Below, piece after piece: positions 8,180-15,879 of a DNA stretch of 64,000 bases. This DNA is from a virus. Every line of letters begins with the position of its first letter. Position 1 is the stretch's first letter. The stretch lies in the IMG/VR virus record IMGVR_UViG_3300027498_000003, positions 1 through 64,000 of that record. The stretch is one strand, 5' to 3'. Below the pieces are notes generated by a model. That model made no database searches. It saw only the letters and a list, made by a program, of their open reading frames with translations, and had not been told where the DNA came from. Both the position numbers and the translations under genes were made by a program.

Positions 8180-8536
8180 ATGGAAATTTTCGAAGAATTT
8201 TATAATACACAAGTAAAACTCATACAAAAAACTAAGTTAACTCCTAAAGTATTAGATACCTTCCGTAGAGTGGTTATAATTTACATAGCTGAATTTGTAG
8301 CCACAACTAATGAACTGTTAAAATTATCTGAGAACCTGCTTCATTATGAATTCATAAGGGAGGCACGGCTTAGCCATCATTTCAAACACAACGGAGTTTA
8401 CCATGAGGGGCAAATAAGGGAGATAGGCAATACCTTAGATTACTCCATAATATATCTAAAAAATGATATAGAATATTGTGAGTCGAAGCTTTTGCATTAT
8501 AAAAAATTGATCACACTGATAACTAAATACTTATGA
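8180..8536 (+). CDS. Hypothetical helical protein, 118 aa
   Basis: Almost entirely alpha-helical by composition, with long leucine and isoleucine heptad-like spacing at the C-terminus (YCESKLLHYKKLITLITKYL) suggesting a coiled coil. No export signal. The stop overlaps the next ATG as ATGA. Function unknown. Confidence 0.6.
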   Translation: MEIFEEFYNTQVKLIQKTKLTPKVLDTFRRVVIIYIAEFVATTNELLKLSENLLHYEFIREARLSHHFKHNGVYHEGQIREIGNTLDYSIIYLKNDIEYCESKLLHYKKLITLITKYL

Positions 8537-8883
8537 ATAACAAATTAAAAGTAACCCCAGGTAAATGGGAAATGTCATTTGATAATATATTAGACTCAGA
8601 TACCCAAGTCAATGCGGACGGAACTACATCTGAGCATAACATAGCATCTATATCAGATGAGCATCCCGACTATGAGTACAATAAGAAAGCTATAGTAGCA
8701 GCTGTTAACCTATTCAAAAGTATAGATACTGAGCTGCTTAAACAACAGAAAGAGTTTTTACTTAATTCTGGTGGCGAGGAGGCTATGGGATTAGCACATA
8801 TGGTAGATGATATACAAGCTATATTAGTTGACAGTTTCGGCGCGGAAGACTATGAAGTATTCAATTTCGAAGGAGAAGAATAG
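8533..8883 (+). CDS. Conserved small phage protein, 116 aa
   Basis: Opens with VTPGKWEMS, followed by a DEHPDYEYNKKAIVAAVNLFKSI segment. The layout TPGxW ... N-x-x-A-I-x-A-A-x-x-L recalls a small protein family found in many phages, without known function. Acidic, no membrane segment. Confidence 0.65.
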   Translation: MNNKLKVTPGKWEMSFDNILDSDTQVNADGTTSEHNIASISDEHPDYEYNKKAIVAAVNLFKSIDTELLKQQKEFLLNSGGEEAMGLAHMVDDIQAILVDSFGAEDYEVFNFEGEE

Positions 8884-8919
8884 ATACACAAACTTTAATT
8901 AAACTTAAATCTTTATTAC

Positions 8920-9591
8920 ATGAAATATGAATTCCATCATAACAACTGCGTACATGTTATTGAGTACAAAAGCTCGGCAAACAAGAAGTTAGGAATGCTA
9001 ACTCGATTAGTAGGCACTTATCATTACAGCTTAGATCAGGTACTAAACAATAACTTTAAATTAGATTCATCTAATTGTTTAGATTGCCCGTTTTCATATA
9101 ACCAAGGTAAGCCACAATGTTATACACATAAATCCTATATGAGGTTAGGGCTACTTGCTAAACTTAAGTCTTTGCATAATAGATTTGTAACCATCAAAGC
9201 TTTCGATCAAGATAAGTTCGATGAGTTCTTTAGTAAGCTAAGCGGTGTAGAGTTAGTACGTTTCGGGGTATATGGGGAACCTGTATTACTACCAGATGGA
9301 GTTATACCCAAGCTAAGCACATTAGCCAATAGTACCGGGTATACGCATCAATGGAACAAAGATATCAACCATAAGCATTCTAAGTATCTTATGGCATCTA
9401 CCCACTCAGCTATCGAAGCTGCTGTAGCTAATGATTTAGGATGGAGAGTATTTAATGAGGGAGAGTTAGAAGGGGCTGTAAACTGCCCGGCATCAAAAGA
9501 ACAAATGAGAAAATCGACTTGTACTCAGTGCTCACTATGTGGTGGTACGAGCGGTAATAGTAAAAAGAATATCTCAATATTAAAACACTAA
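8920..9591 (+). CDS. Gp88-like phage protein, cysteine-rich
   Basis: A 223-residue protein with an N-terminal CLDCPFS...CYTHKSYMRLG region and a C-terminal WRVFNEGE...NCPASKE...CTQCSLCGGTSG block. This layout (CP near the start, CYxxxxxxR, terminal CPAS...CxxCxxC) matches my memory of the phage Gp88 family, whose function is not established. The cysteines probably bind metal, conceivably an iron-sulfur cluster. Family assignment is moderate. Confidence 0.6.
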   Translation: MKYEFHHNNCVHVIEYKSSANKKLGMLTRLVGTYHYSLDQVLNNNFKLDSSNCLDCPFSYNQGKPQCYTHKSYMRLGLLAKLKSLHNRFVTIKAFDQDKFDEFFSKLSGVELVRFGVYGEPVLLPDGVIPKLSTLANSTGYTHQWNKDINHKHSKYLMASTHSAIEAAVANDLGWRVFNEGELEGAVNCPASKEQMRKSTCTQCSLCGGTSGNSKKNISILKH

Positions 9592-9593
9592 TT

Positions 9594-9839
9594 ATGAAAG
9601 TATATATGTTCAATGTAAGCTGGGAAGATGAGCACGACGGACATCCTGTCGTAGAGAGAAGGATAGGATTCACTATTAACGGCGTGGATGGGGTCCATTG
9701 TAGGAGTTGGCAGATGCAAAATCAGGTCGGATATATAGAAAAGGCCGGGCATGAACCTATCTTCTTACAAGGCAAAGAATGCAATACCCAGTCTGGCCAT
9801 GTTAAAATATTGATCGACGGGCCAGATCAAGTTAAATAG
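9594..9839 (+). CDS. Hypothetical protein, 81 aa
   Basis: Starts two bases after the previous stop. It contains WEDEHDGHPVVERRIGF and a Cys/Trp pair in the centre. It is likely cotranscribed with the Gp88-like gene. No domain recognised. Confidence 0.6.
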   Translation: MKVYMFNVSWEDEHDGHPVVERRIGFTINGVDGVHCRSWQMQNQVGYIEKAGHEPIFLQGKECNTQSGHVKILIDGPDQVK

Positions 9840-9925
9840 AATCCTTATATTAGCAAAAGAAAATAGAGGTGACCATTAAAGAAGCGGGGAATCGGAATCC
9901 TCGGTGGGTAAAATAGTTTGAAGTA

Positions 9926-10028
9926 CAAGAGGGTTTTCATTTTTCCACCTCTTGATATTTAAAAAAGTCTCGGTCGCCCGGTTTGAGCAGAGCCGAAGTG
10001 TGAGATCAAAAACTATTCAAACACGGGC
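9926..10028 (+). ncRNA. Structured intergenic region, possible RNA element
   Basis: The 239-bp spacer 9840-10078 is unusually long and GC-richer than its neighbours. CAAGAGG at 9926-9932 pairs with 9948-9954. A second stem pairs 9976-9986 with 10017-10028 (11 bp with one bulged A) around a 30-nt loop. It precedes the operon that includes the Thg1-like gene. A regulatory leader or small RNA is possible. A 64-codon ORF across it (9952-10146) is rejected because it runs out of frame into the next gene and has an odd Arg-rich composition. Confidence 0.4.
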
Positions 10029-10078
10029 GGGAGCTGCCAGAGTGCCACTTTTTAGAATTAACAAAATCAAAAACATAT

Positions 10079-10309
10079 ATGAATCAAATAGTTATCAACG
10101 TGAAAGATGGCGTCGTACAGAGCGTCGTTACCTCAGAAGATATTAATGTCTTAGTACTCGACCATGATCCCGACGATCAGGATAATCCTCTTGAGTATAC
10201 CTTAAGAGAAAAAGAATATTCTGCGGAAGTAATGTCTCCTGAGATAGATCTAAACCCGGAAGAAGCGGCGTTAGTATTCTTTCAATACTCAGAAAGCATG
10301 TCACAATAA
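10079..10309 (+). CDS. Hypothetical acidic protein, 76 aa
   Basis: A small, very acidic protein (VLDHDPDDQDNPLEYTLREKEY). Seven bases separate it from the Thg1-like gene, so they form an operon. Acidic small phage proteins are sometimes DNA mimics, but nothing specific shows that here. Confidence 0.6.
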   Translation: MNQIVINVKDGVVQSVVTSEDINVLVLDHDPDDQDNPLEYTLREKEYSAEVMSPEIDLNPEEAALVFFQYSESMSQ

Positions 10310-10316
10310 GCTGAAT

Positions 10317-11219
10317 ATGGATAAGACAGGAATTGGAGATCGAATGAAATCTCAATACGAACATAGGACTCGGCAGTCCCTCCCGAGAAGAACTAATACT
10401 ATTATTAGATTAGACGGGAAATCGTTCCATACCTACACTGAAGGATTAGATAAACCCTTCGATGAAGGACTAATAGAAGATATACAACAGACAGCCATAT
10501 ATCTATGTGAGAATATACAGGGAGCTAAATGCGCATTCACTCAAAGTGATGAGATAACCCTGTTGCTTACTGACTATGATACTATAACTACTCATGCTTG
10601 GTTTGATGGTAATGTGCAGAAGATAACTTCTACTTCAGCAGGCTATGCCTCAGTTAAATTTTATCAGCAAAGATTACTAAGGGCTGTTGAGGGTAACCTA
10701 CCTATGGATGAGGTTATATTTAAAGATAGTTTACCTACATTCGACTCAAGAGTGTTTACTATAGCAGATAAAGAAGAAGTAGTAAATAACTTCATCTGGC
10801 GGCAACAAGACGCTGAGAGAAATTCTATACAGATGTTGGCTCAAAGTTTATACTCTCATAACGAATTGCATAAAAAGAATACATCTATGCTCCAAGACAT
10901 GTGCTTTGATAAGGGGCATAACTGGAACGATTTACATTTCAGTAAGAAGAGAGGTAGTCTTATACTTAATAATACTTATATAGATAATCGAATAGTAGAT
11001 GGGGATAATATAGAATTTTATAGAAATGGATATGGAAGTTTCAAAGAGCCGTGCTATATGGAAAGGTACCAAGAGTTTTATGAAGCTGAATCTGGTATAA
11101 ACAAATGGAATTACAGACTAATTAAAGATCCCAAAATAAGGACTAAATGGGAAGTAGTAGATACTCCTATATTTACAAAATATAGAGATATTATTAAAAA
11201 CTTAATGCCTATAATATGA
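10317..11219 (+). CDS. Thg1-like 3'-5' RNA polymerase (tRNA-His guanylyltransferase family)
   Basis: A 300-residue protein with the family signatures. IIRLDGKSFH holds the first metal-binding Asp (about D33). FTQSDEITLLL holds the second Asp-Glu pair (about D78/E79). GNVQKITSTSAGYASVKFY follows. Thg1 enzymes add nucleotides to RNA 5' ends in the 3'-5' direction; non-eukaryotic Thg1-like proteins repair 5'-truncated tRNAs. The C-terminal half (WRQQDAERNSIQMLAQ...) fits bacterial-type members. In a phage it could restore tRNAs damaged by host defence nucleases (inference). The next gene starts in an ATGA overlap. Confidence 0.85.
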   Translation: MDKTGIGDRMKSQYEHRTRQSLPRRTNTIIRLDGKSFHTYTEGLDKPFDEGLIEDIQQTAIYLCENIQGAKCAFTQSDEITLLLTDYDTITTHAWFDGNVQKITSTSAGYASVKFYQQRLLRAVEGNLPMDEVIFKDSLPTFDSRVFTIADKEEVVNNFIWRQQDAERNSIQMLAQSLYSHNELHKKNTSMLQDMCFDKGHNWNDLHFSKKRGSLILNNTYIDNRIVDGDNIEFYRNGYGSFKEPCYMERYQEFYEAESGINKWNYRLIKDPKIRTKWEVVDTPIFTKYRDIIKNLMPII

Positions 11220-11680
11220 AAGACAAAATTACACGGGAAGAAGTTGCAAAAAGGATGCTCAATGACTGGAAATTCAATCGATACAATCACGGCGGAAGTA
11301 GGTCATATATAGATGGTCAGAGCGGAGACAGACAACTAATAATAGATACCTACTATGATAGCACCTTTGCTGAATACATGGATGACTGTGCTAAACGCTA
11401 TTTCGCTCTTGAAGAGAGTATGCAATATACTTTAAGTGAATATAAAACTATGGAAGAACTCTTTAATCATGCGAAATTGGATGAACATTCTCTGTATTTT
11501 ATAGAAGTTAAGATAAGTCCAGATAATGTAGAGCATTACTCTTTCCTTTTTACAGGATTTGCGAATGGCAACTACTGTGAAGTTTATAATAATAGCTATG
11601 AAACCGCTGCAGATTTAAGTACAATCCATTCTTTTAATATAATTAAAAAGTTACACACAAATGAATACAAAAACATTTAA
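11216..11680 (+). CDS. Hypothetical protein, 154 aa
   Basis: Translationally coupled to the Thg1-like gene (ATGA). It begins with a basic helix (ITREEVAKRMLNDWKFNRYNHGGSRSYIDGQSGDRQLII) followed by an acidic beta-rich body. Its tight linkage suggests a related role, but no domain is recognisable. Confidence 0.65.
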   Translation: MKDKITREEVAKRMLNDWKFNRYNHGGSRSYIDGQSGDRQLIIDTYYDSTFAEYMDDCAKRYFALEESMQYTLSEYKTMEELFNHAKLDEHSLYFIEVKISPDNVEHYSFLFTGFANGNYCEVYNNSYETAADLSTIHSFNIIKKLHTNEYKNI

Positions 11681-11996
11681 TGACGGTTTTAAATATGCCG
11701 TAATAGAACCAGAAGAATCCTTAGTGACATCGGTGCATGGTACAGAGGAGTCCGCTGTACTTACGGCGGAGACACCTTATGAGGAGGTTGTGGTATTAGA
11801 TCATACTAATGCCTTTTGCGTGACGGGAGAGGGGATAGTATCTATGGAGCATGGTACAGTAAAGAGAGTAGTTTTAGATAGCATACAAGACGATTCGGCG
11901 GTCTACCTCACCGAACCTTTATTTAACTCCCTCATCTCTTATTTCAAAAAAACTTATGACCTACAAAAGGAATCAATAATTCAAGACGCTATATGA
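11661..11996 (+). CDS. Hypothetical protein, 111 aa
   Basis: Overlaps the preceding gene by 20 bases in another frame. It is acidic and beta-rich (YAVIEPEESLVTSVHGTEESAVLTAETPYEEVVVLDHTN). No family recognised. The overlap is longer than usual here, but the start codon is the first ATG in a frame with consistent codon usage. Confidence 0.6.
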   Translation: MNTKTFNDGFKYAVIEPEESLVTSVHGTEESAVLTAETPYEEVVVLDHTNAFCVTGEGIVSMEHGTVKRVVLDSIQDDSAVYLTEPLFNSLISYFKKTYDLQKESIIQDAI

Positions 11997-12064
11997 CGTA
12001 CGTAGTACTGTTTGTATGTCTGTGGATATATCACAGCCATAAGAATAATCAAAAATTATATTAA
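11993..12064 (+). CDS. Possible micro-ORF, 23 aa
   Basis: Begins in an ATGA overlap with the preceding stop and has a hydrophobic start (YVVLFVCLWIYHS) like a very short membrane peptide. The coupling is the only support. It could be chance. Confidence 0.3.
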   Translation: MTYVVLFVCLWIYHSHKNNQKLY

Positions 12065-12089
12065 CTTAAAATCTAAAATCACTAATACA

Positions 12090-12590
12090 ATGCGACAATT
12101 CAAATCTTTATTAAAACTCAATTTCAAATCTATACCTAAAGGTAGAGAAGATCTATTAGCACAAGAGTTCGAGAGCGGCGAGGATGCTGTTGATTTCTTA
12201 TCATTCGTAACGGTGGCCGCCCACTCTGAGGTTCTATCTGGCTTAAAAAAGAAAGCCTACAAAGCCATAGAGGATATGGGCAAGGGTAAGAAGTTCGTCA
12301 TAGGCAATAGGACTATCACTGCGGTGATGGGCGATACTCCCGAGGAAGTCAAGGTAGGTAAGAAGTCTGCCGAGTACCAAAGCATGGAGGCTGCTCTCGA
12401 TGATAATCTTGACAGCATTAAGCAATATGAAAAGAATATTGCAGATTGGAAGAAGCAGATCGATGTTCTTAAAGAAGAAAACAAAGAGTTACGGCAAGAA
12501 ATGCGGACGGACCCTAATACTAAGTTCACTATCATTCAACCCGCGGTTAAGAATGATTATGTAAAGCATTATAAGATAGCACAAGCATAA
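12090..12590 (+). CDS. Coiled-coil phage protein, 166 aa
   Basis: ATG 12090 is preferred over an upstream in-frame start that would translate the spacer. The N-terminal half is mixed (FLSFVTVAAHSEVLSGLKKKAYKAIEDMGKGKKFVIGNRTI). Residues about 95-140 form a charged coiled coil (IKQYEKNIADWKKQIDVLKEENKELRQEM). It lies just before the primase, so a replication accessory role is plausible but not shown. Confidence 0.7.
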   Translation: MRQFKSLLKLNFKSIPKGREDLLAQEFESGEDAVDFLSFVTVAAHSEVLSGLKKKAYKAIEDMGKGKKFVIGNRTITAVMGDTPEEVKVGKKSAEYQSMEAALDDNLDSIKQYEKNIADWKKQIDVLKEENKELRQEMRTDPNTKFTIIQPAVKNDYVKHYKIAQA

Positions 12591-12591
12591 C

Positions 12592-13626
12592 ATGGATCTA
12601 ACCCTGGCAGAGCAGTCTAAAGTGTTTAGCTTCTATATGAAGCACCCCATATGCCCCGGCGAGGCGTATATAAGCCCTATACCTGCATCTATCAGAGGTA
12701 AAGAAGACCATTCCCCTTCCTTTTCTATATTCTACAATAAGGAAGGGGATACTTTACTATTCAAGGATCACGGCGGCAATAATGAGAATGAAAGATCCTA
12801 CAATAAGAAGAAGCTCATAGGAGATTGTTTAGTATTCATGGTACTTATGGACTCTAAGGTTAAGTCACATAAACAGGCGTTATTTAAGTACCATACAAAA
12901 ATAAAGGATGCCAACATAGAATATAGTGCAGAGATAAAGAAAGGCGCGAGACGGCGTAATAAGCAAGCTCCTCCTATAATGTACAGAGAAACAAAGTTCA
13001 AAGACTTTGAATTAGAATGGTGGGATCAGTATAACATCTGCAGGAAGCAGCTAATTGACGAATATATATACGGATCCGACGGAATCAAAGTGAAATCTGG
13101 CGTAATCTTTGAATCATCTCCAGAATTACCCACCTTCATATATGATCTCAACTATTTTGATCCTTTAAAAACATATCAGATATATAACCCTGAATGCCCT
13201 AAGGAGTTAAAGATGAAGTGGAGGTTATGGGCCGACGATGAATCTATATCTCAATCATACTACACTACTCTGCCCGAGCAGGGAGAGACGTTCCTATTAG
13301 CATCTAGTAAGAAGGATATGTTATGTATCAAAAATTCGGGATACTTCTCAGACGCCCCCCTATCTGAATCAAATAGATTTAGGTTCCTATCTAAGTACAA
13401 AGACTATGATAGAAGATTCAAAAACAAATACATCCTATTCGACGGCGACAAGGATGGACTTATCTATGCCAAAACCCTATTAGCAGAGATAAAAAAAATA
13501 CACAGACATACCCAGTGGAAAGTAATTAAACTTAATTATCCTACAGGAACGAAAGATGTAGCCGATATAGTTAAAGCCTATGGACAAGACTGCTTATCGG
13601 ATATGTTATACAAACTTAAATTATGA
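12592..13626 (+). CDS. DnaG-type primase-like protein with TOPRIM domain
   Basis: A 344-residue protein. The N-terminal part (about 20-65) has HSPSFSIFYNKEGDTLLFKDHGG, typical of DnaG-like catalytic N-domains. The C-terminal TOPRIM half has LLASSKKDMLCIKNSGY and the DxDxDG-like ILFDGDKDG (D284, D286, D288). The usual TOPRIM glutamate appears to be replaced by Ser in ASSKKD, a variant worth noting. It lacks an obvious N-terminal zinc-binding domain. Likely makes primers for the phage DNA polymerase. Its stop overlaps the next ATG. Confidence 0.75.
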   Translation: MDLTLAEQSKVFSFYMKHPICPGEAYISPIPASIRGKEDHSPSFSIFYNKEGDTLLFKDHGGNNENERSYNKKKLIGDCLVFMVLMDSKVKSHKQALFKYHTKIKDANIEYSAEIKKGARRRNKQAPPIMYRETKFKDFELEWWDQYNICRKQLIDEYIYGSDGIKVKSGVIFESSPELPTFIYDLNYFDPLKTYQIYNPECPKELKMKWRLWADDESISQSYYTTLPEQGETFLLASSKKDMLCIKNSGYFSDAPLSESNRFRFLSKYKDYDRRFKNKYILFDGDKDGLIYAKTLLAEIKKIHRHTQWKVIKLNYPTGTKDVADIVKAYGQDCLSDMLYKLKL

Positions 13627-13862
13627 TTAAAAAAAAGAAAATAGAAGACATACTCACTAAATGGCAAACGAAAGATTATCGAAGTAAGCAGACAGTAATA
13701 TCTGTACATGATTTTGGGTATGTGGCTGGGGAGATAATTGACGCTATTAACAAGGATACATCATCGCGGCCTATTATAGATCCTACTCCCGAAATAGATG
13801 AATCGGAGTACGTAACTGTGAAAGTCAAGGTAGGATCATACATTATACCACCGGAAGTATAA
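13623..13862 (+). CDS. Hypothetical protein, 79 aa
   Basis: Coupled to the primase gene by ATGA. Basic N-terminus (MIKKKKIEDILTKWQTKDYRSKQ) and acidic, beta-rich C-terminus (DESEYVTVKVKVGSYIIPPEV). No domain recognised; it may assist the primase. Confidence 0.6.
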   Translation: MIKKKKIEDILTKWQTKDYRSKQTVISVHDFGYVAGEIIDAINKDTSSRPIIDPTPEIDESEYVTVKVKVGSYIIPPEV

Positions 13863-13924
13863 TACACATTATTAAGCAGTGTATGGGAAATGATAAGTAC
13901 CGTTGCTTCTAAAATTGAAACACA

Positions 13925-14167
13925 ATGATTAAGAATATGATAAAAACAATACTTGAAAAACTAAAGGTCAAGAAACCAAAAAGTAATGGTATCTTATCTA
14001 ATATTAAGTCTCGTGATTATACATTCTATAGAGTTAATAGAACTCACGTTATATACAATGGAGATCATCTTGAACTGATAGGTACTAAAGTAAGGGTATG
14101 TTATTTTGACTATATGAATAATAAAAAGTACTCTCGTAAATATATAGACAATCTTCATGAGACTTAA
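13925..14167 (+). CDS. Hypothetical basic protein, 80 aa
   Basis: A lysine-rich protein (MIKNMIKTILEKLKVKKPKSNG then beta-rich YTFYRVNRTHVIYNGDHLELIG). Its stop codon is part of a TTAATGGATAG string that resembles the start of the promoter modules seen downstream, so it marks the left edge of the cassette array. Confidence 0.55.
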   Translation: MIKNMIKTILEKLKVKKPKSNGILSNIKSRDYTFYRVNRTHVIYNGDHLELIGTKVRVCYFDYMNNKKYSRKYIDNLHET

Positions 14168-14246
14168 TGGATAGGTACATACGGTAAGGATGGATGATAA
14201 TGCTGTTGATATGTGCCGTCATAACGAAACTATTAATTGAAAACAA
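14168..14246 (+). promoter_or_regulatory. Degenerate cassette spacer with promoter-like elements
   Basis: Contains the 20-mer-like string GGTAAGGATGGATGATAATG (14183-14202), which recurs almost exactly at 18667-18688 with two extra bases. It is followed by GTTG, then GTGCCGTC as in the spacer at 15173. A late TATTAATTG might be the -7 box. No strong hairpin. Confidence 0.4.
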
Positions 14247-14483
14247 ATGAATAAAGAATACCACCTAATAAAAGAACAGACATCTGATGCTCGTGATGGC
14301 ATCATATCTGATATTAGTCGCAGTATTTACGGCTATGTTATTGAGTACAAATTAGAAACCAAGACAGAATATAGCTGGCTGATGTATACTAATCGCATAT
14401 ACACAAGTGAAATGGAAGCTATGAACAACTTAAAATTAGTCACTAAATATGAAGCCAGATTAAGGACTCTATATTACGACTAA
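14247..14483 (+). CDS. Cassette ORF, hypothetical, 78 aa
   Basis: First clear member of the small-gene array. Soluble, with mixed strands and helices (GIISDISRSIYGYVIEYKLETKTEYSWLMYTNRIYTSEMEAMNNL). Its TAA is the first part of TAATGGACTG, the conserved promoter start, so the coding end is fused to the module. Function unknown. Confidence 0.65.
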   Translation: MNKEYHLIKEQTSDARDGIISDISRSIYGYVIEYKLETKTEYSWLMYTNRIYTSEMEAMNNLKLVTKYEARLRTLYYD

Positions 14484-14525
14484 TGGACTGCGTACATCTC
14501 CCGTCATCTATCAAATTGCGGGAGA
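14481..14525 (+). promoter_or_regulatory. Promoter module with dyad around the -7 box
   Basis: TAATGGACTG (-33 ACTG at 14487-14490), a 20-bp spacer, then TCAAATTG at 14511-14518 in the -7 position. A 7-bp dyad, TCTCCCG (14497-14503) with CGGGAGA (14519-14525), encloses the -7 box. It precedes the gene at 14540. Confidence 0.55.
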
Positions 14526-14539
14526 GCAAAATAATAAAA

Positions 14540-14707
14540 ATGAAAAAAGAGAATAAACAAAAATGGAGAACTACCGCATGGATGCTAATAGCCACATCAG
14601 CAGGAGTCCTTATAAGGCACACATGGGGAACTGAATATGTAATATCCTCAATAATAATATTAGCGGTAGGTATGTGGCTATATTCCACAGATGATAAAGC
14701 GGGATAG
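14540..14707 (+). CDS. Cassette ORF, two-span membrane protein, 55 aa
   Basis: ATG 14540 is chosen because the in-frame ATG at 14483 lies in the promoter element. Basic N-terminus (KKENKQKWR), then two hydrophobic segments (WMLIATSAGVLI and VISSIIILAVGMWLY). Probably an inner-membrane hairpin protein of unknown role. Confidence 0.6.
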   Translation: MKKENKQKWRTTAWMLIATSAGVLIRHTWGTEYVISSIIILAVGMWLYSTDDKAG

Positions 14708-14736
14708 GCTTGATAGATTATGGGATGATAGCGTAT

Positions 14737-14880
14737 ATTATAAGTAGGTGCAATTCAAACTGATAACCAAGTGTACAGTAGAATGATTGAACAATTCGGA
14801 TGCTAATATCTGAAAATCAATCTGCACTTACTTATAATGGATTGGCGATAACGATTGTCACCTATCAATTTTGAGGGTGG
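14737..14880 (+). promoter_or_regulatory. Hairpin-promoter module with 16-bp arms
   Basis: Left arm 14737-14752 and right arm 14823-14838 pair over 16 bp with one G-U, around a 70-nt loop. The right arm runs into TAATGGATTG (-33 ATTG 14841-14844), a 21-bp spacer and CAATTTTG at 14866-14873. CACC (14859-14862) and GGTG (14876-14879) flank the -7 box. It drives the ORF at 14908. Confidence 0.7.
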
Positions 14881-14907
14881 ATTTTATAACGATTAAATTA
14901 AAATAAA

Positions 14908-15087
14908 ATGATAAAAATAGCAGTAACAGAAGACCAAAGAGAGCTTATTATAGACGCTTTAAATAACTACTATCACTACTCAAATAACAAAGCTACTAAT
15001 AAAGAGTCCGGTGATATAGAAAAGAAACAATACAAGTCTATAAGAGATAAGTGTAAGCGGTTAATGTCAAGGCTCGACCCCTTTTAG
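14908..15087 (+). CDS. Cassette ORF, hypothetical, 59 aa
   Basis: A small charged helical protein (MIKIAVTEDQRELIIDALNNYYHYS...KKQYKSIRDKCKRLMSRLDPF) ending in TAG. It sits alone between two promoter modules. It resembles short phage proteins beginning with a helix-turn-helix-like pair, but no family is claimed. Confidence 0.6.
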   Translation: MIKIAVTEDQRELIIDALNNYYHYSNNKATNKESGDIEKKQYKSIRDKCKRLMSRLDPF

Positions 15088-15113
15088 CGCTGGCTTGATA
15101 GGTTATAATCTGT

Positions 15114-15202
15114 TATCGCCTATTATAGTTAAGCGATAGCGACCGTAGGTTAACTATAATGAGATTGGCGTATGTGCCGTCTTACCCATTTTGAGCGATG
15201 GG
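15114..15202 (+). promoter_or_regulatory. Hairpin-promoter module, copy 1 of a 48-bp exact repeat
   Basis: An 11-bp perfect inverted repeat (15122-15132 with 15150-15160) encloses an AAGCGATAGCGACC-type apex. Positions 15114-15161 are identical to 19375-19422. ATTG at 15164-15167, an 18-bp spacer and CCATTTTG at 15186-15193 form the promoter. CCCAT (15185-15189) and ATGGG (15198-15202) form the dyad around the -7 box. Confidence 0.7.
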
Positions 15203-15226
15203 ATTTATAAAACTAAAAATCAAAAC

Positions 15227-15478
15227 ATGAAATATAGTGCTGTACACAAACAATTAATTGTAACTCCAAAAGACTTGGGAGAGGCTGCGGATTCGATACT
15301 ATGGGCAATGAAAAGGTATAGAGACCTTGCAGGAATACCATTAAAACGAAGTAAGCCAGATAGTCTTGAAGATATAGATTTTGCTGAAAAAGAAATGCTT
15401 GAAGGTCTCGGCAAGATAGGCATAGACTTAGGGGCGAAGTGGGGTTATGAACTCGACCTTAGCGGGCTGGATGGTTAA
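15227..15478 (+). CDS. Cassette ORF, hypothetical, 83 aa
   Basis: ATG 15227; an upstream TTG start would fall in the -7 box. Mostly helical (LGEAADSILWAMKRYRDLAG...DIDFAEKEMLEGLGKIGIDLGAKWGYEL). Each boundary is a promoter module. Function unknown. Confidence 0.6.
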   Translation: MKYSAVHKQLIVTPKDLGEAADSILWAMKRYRDLAGIPLKRSKPDSLEDIDFAEKEMLEGLGKIGIDLGAKWGYELDLSGLDG

Positions 15479-15497
15479 TATGGTCATCATGTATCAT

Positions 15498-15545
15498 ATT
15501 ATCAGCTCCGTAGCGAAGCGGAGTTGCTGATAATGGATTGCAGAC
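15498..15545 (+). promoter_or_regulatory. Hairpin module with nested stem
   Basis: ATTATCAGC (15498-15506) pairs with GCTGATAAT (15526-15534). Inside it CTCCG (15506-15510) pairs with CGGAG (15519-15523) around TAGCGAAG. The right arm continues into TAATGGATTG (-33 ATTG), but no TTTG box lies at the expected distance, so promoter activity is less certain here. Confidence 0.6.
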
Positions 15546-15585
15546 ATGCGGTGGACTTATTAATTAATATTAACAATAAATATTT

Positions 15586-15879
15586 ATGACAGAGCAAGTA
15601 CTTATAGGAGTAATCAGACAAGGTGCAATAGAGCTGAGAGATGAAAAATATCAGTTAGAAAGAAATGGATTGTCAAAAGCAATAAAAGATGCCGTTGATA
15701 GTCTAGAAACCTTAATTAATAAGTCTAATGTCATATCGCCTATTATAGAGAGGGATTGCGTGGAGGCTTGCAAGACTGTAGTAGAATCTTATGAAGGTGA
15801 CGGAATGGAAAATATGGACAATAGAGATCAAGTAATGTACGATACTTGCAAAAAAGCGTTGGCGAATCATTCTCTATAA
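15586..15879 (+). CDS. Cassette ORF, possible fusion, 97 aa
   Basis: A helical acidic protein. In its middle (15731-15748) it contains the 18-base string TCATATCGCCTATTATAG, which elsewhere forms the left arm of a spacer hairpin (19372-19389) and is read in the same frame (ISPII). This suggests two cassettes joined through a module, leaving a scar. It ends in TCTATAATG, so the stop lies in another module-like string. Confidence 0.6.
   Translation: MTEQVLIGVIRQGAIELRDEKYQLERNGLSKAIKDAVDSLETLINKSNVISPIIERDCVEACKTVVESYEGDGMENMDNRDQVMYDTCKKALANHSL

Noticed and set aside
9952-10146. 64-aa ORF in the leader before 10079
   Set aside because: It overlaps the start of the next gene in another frame, is unusually Arg-rich, and runs through the structured region.
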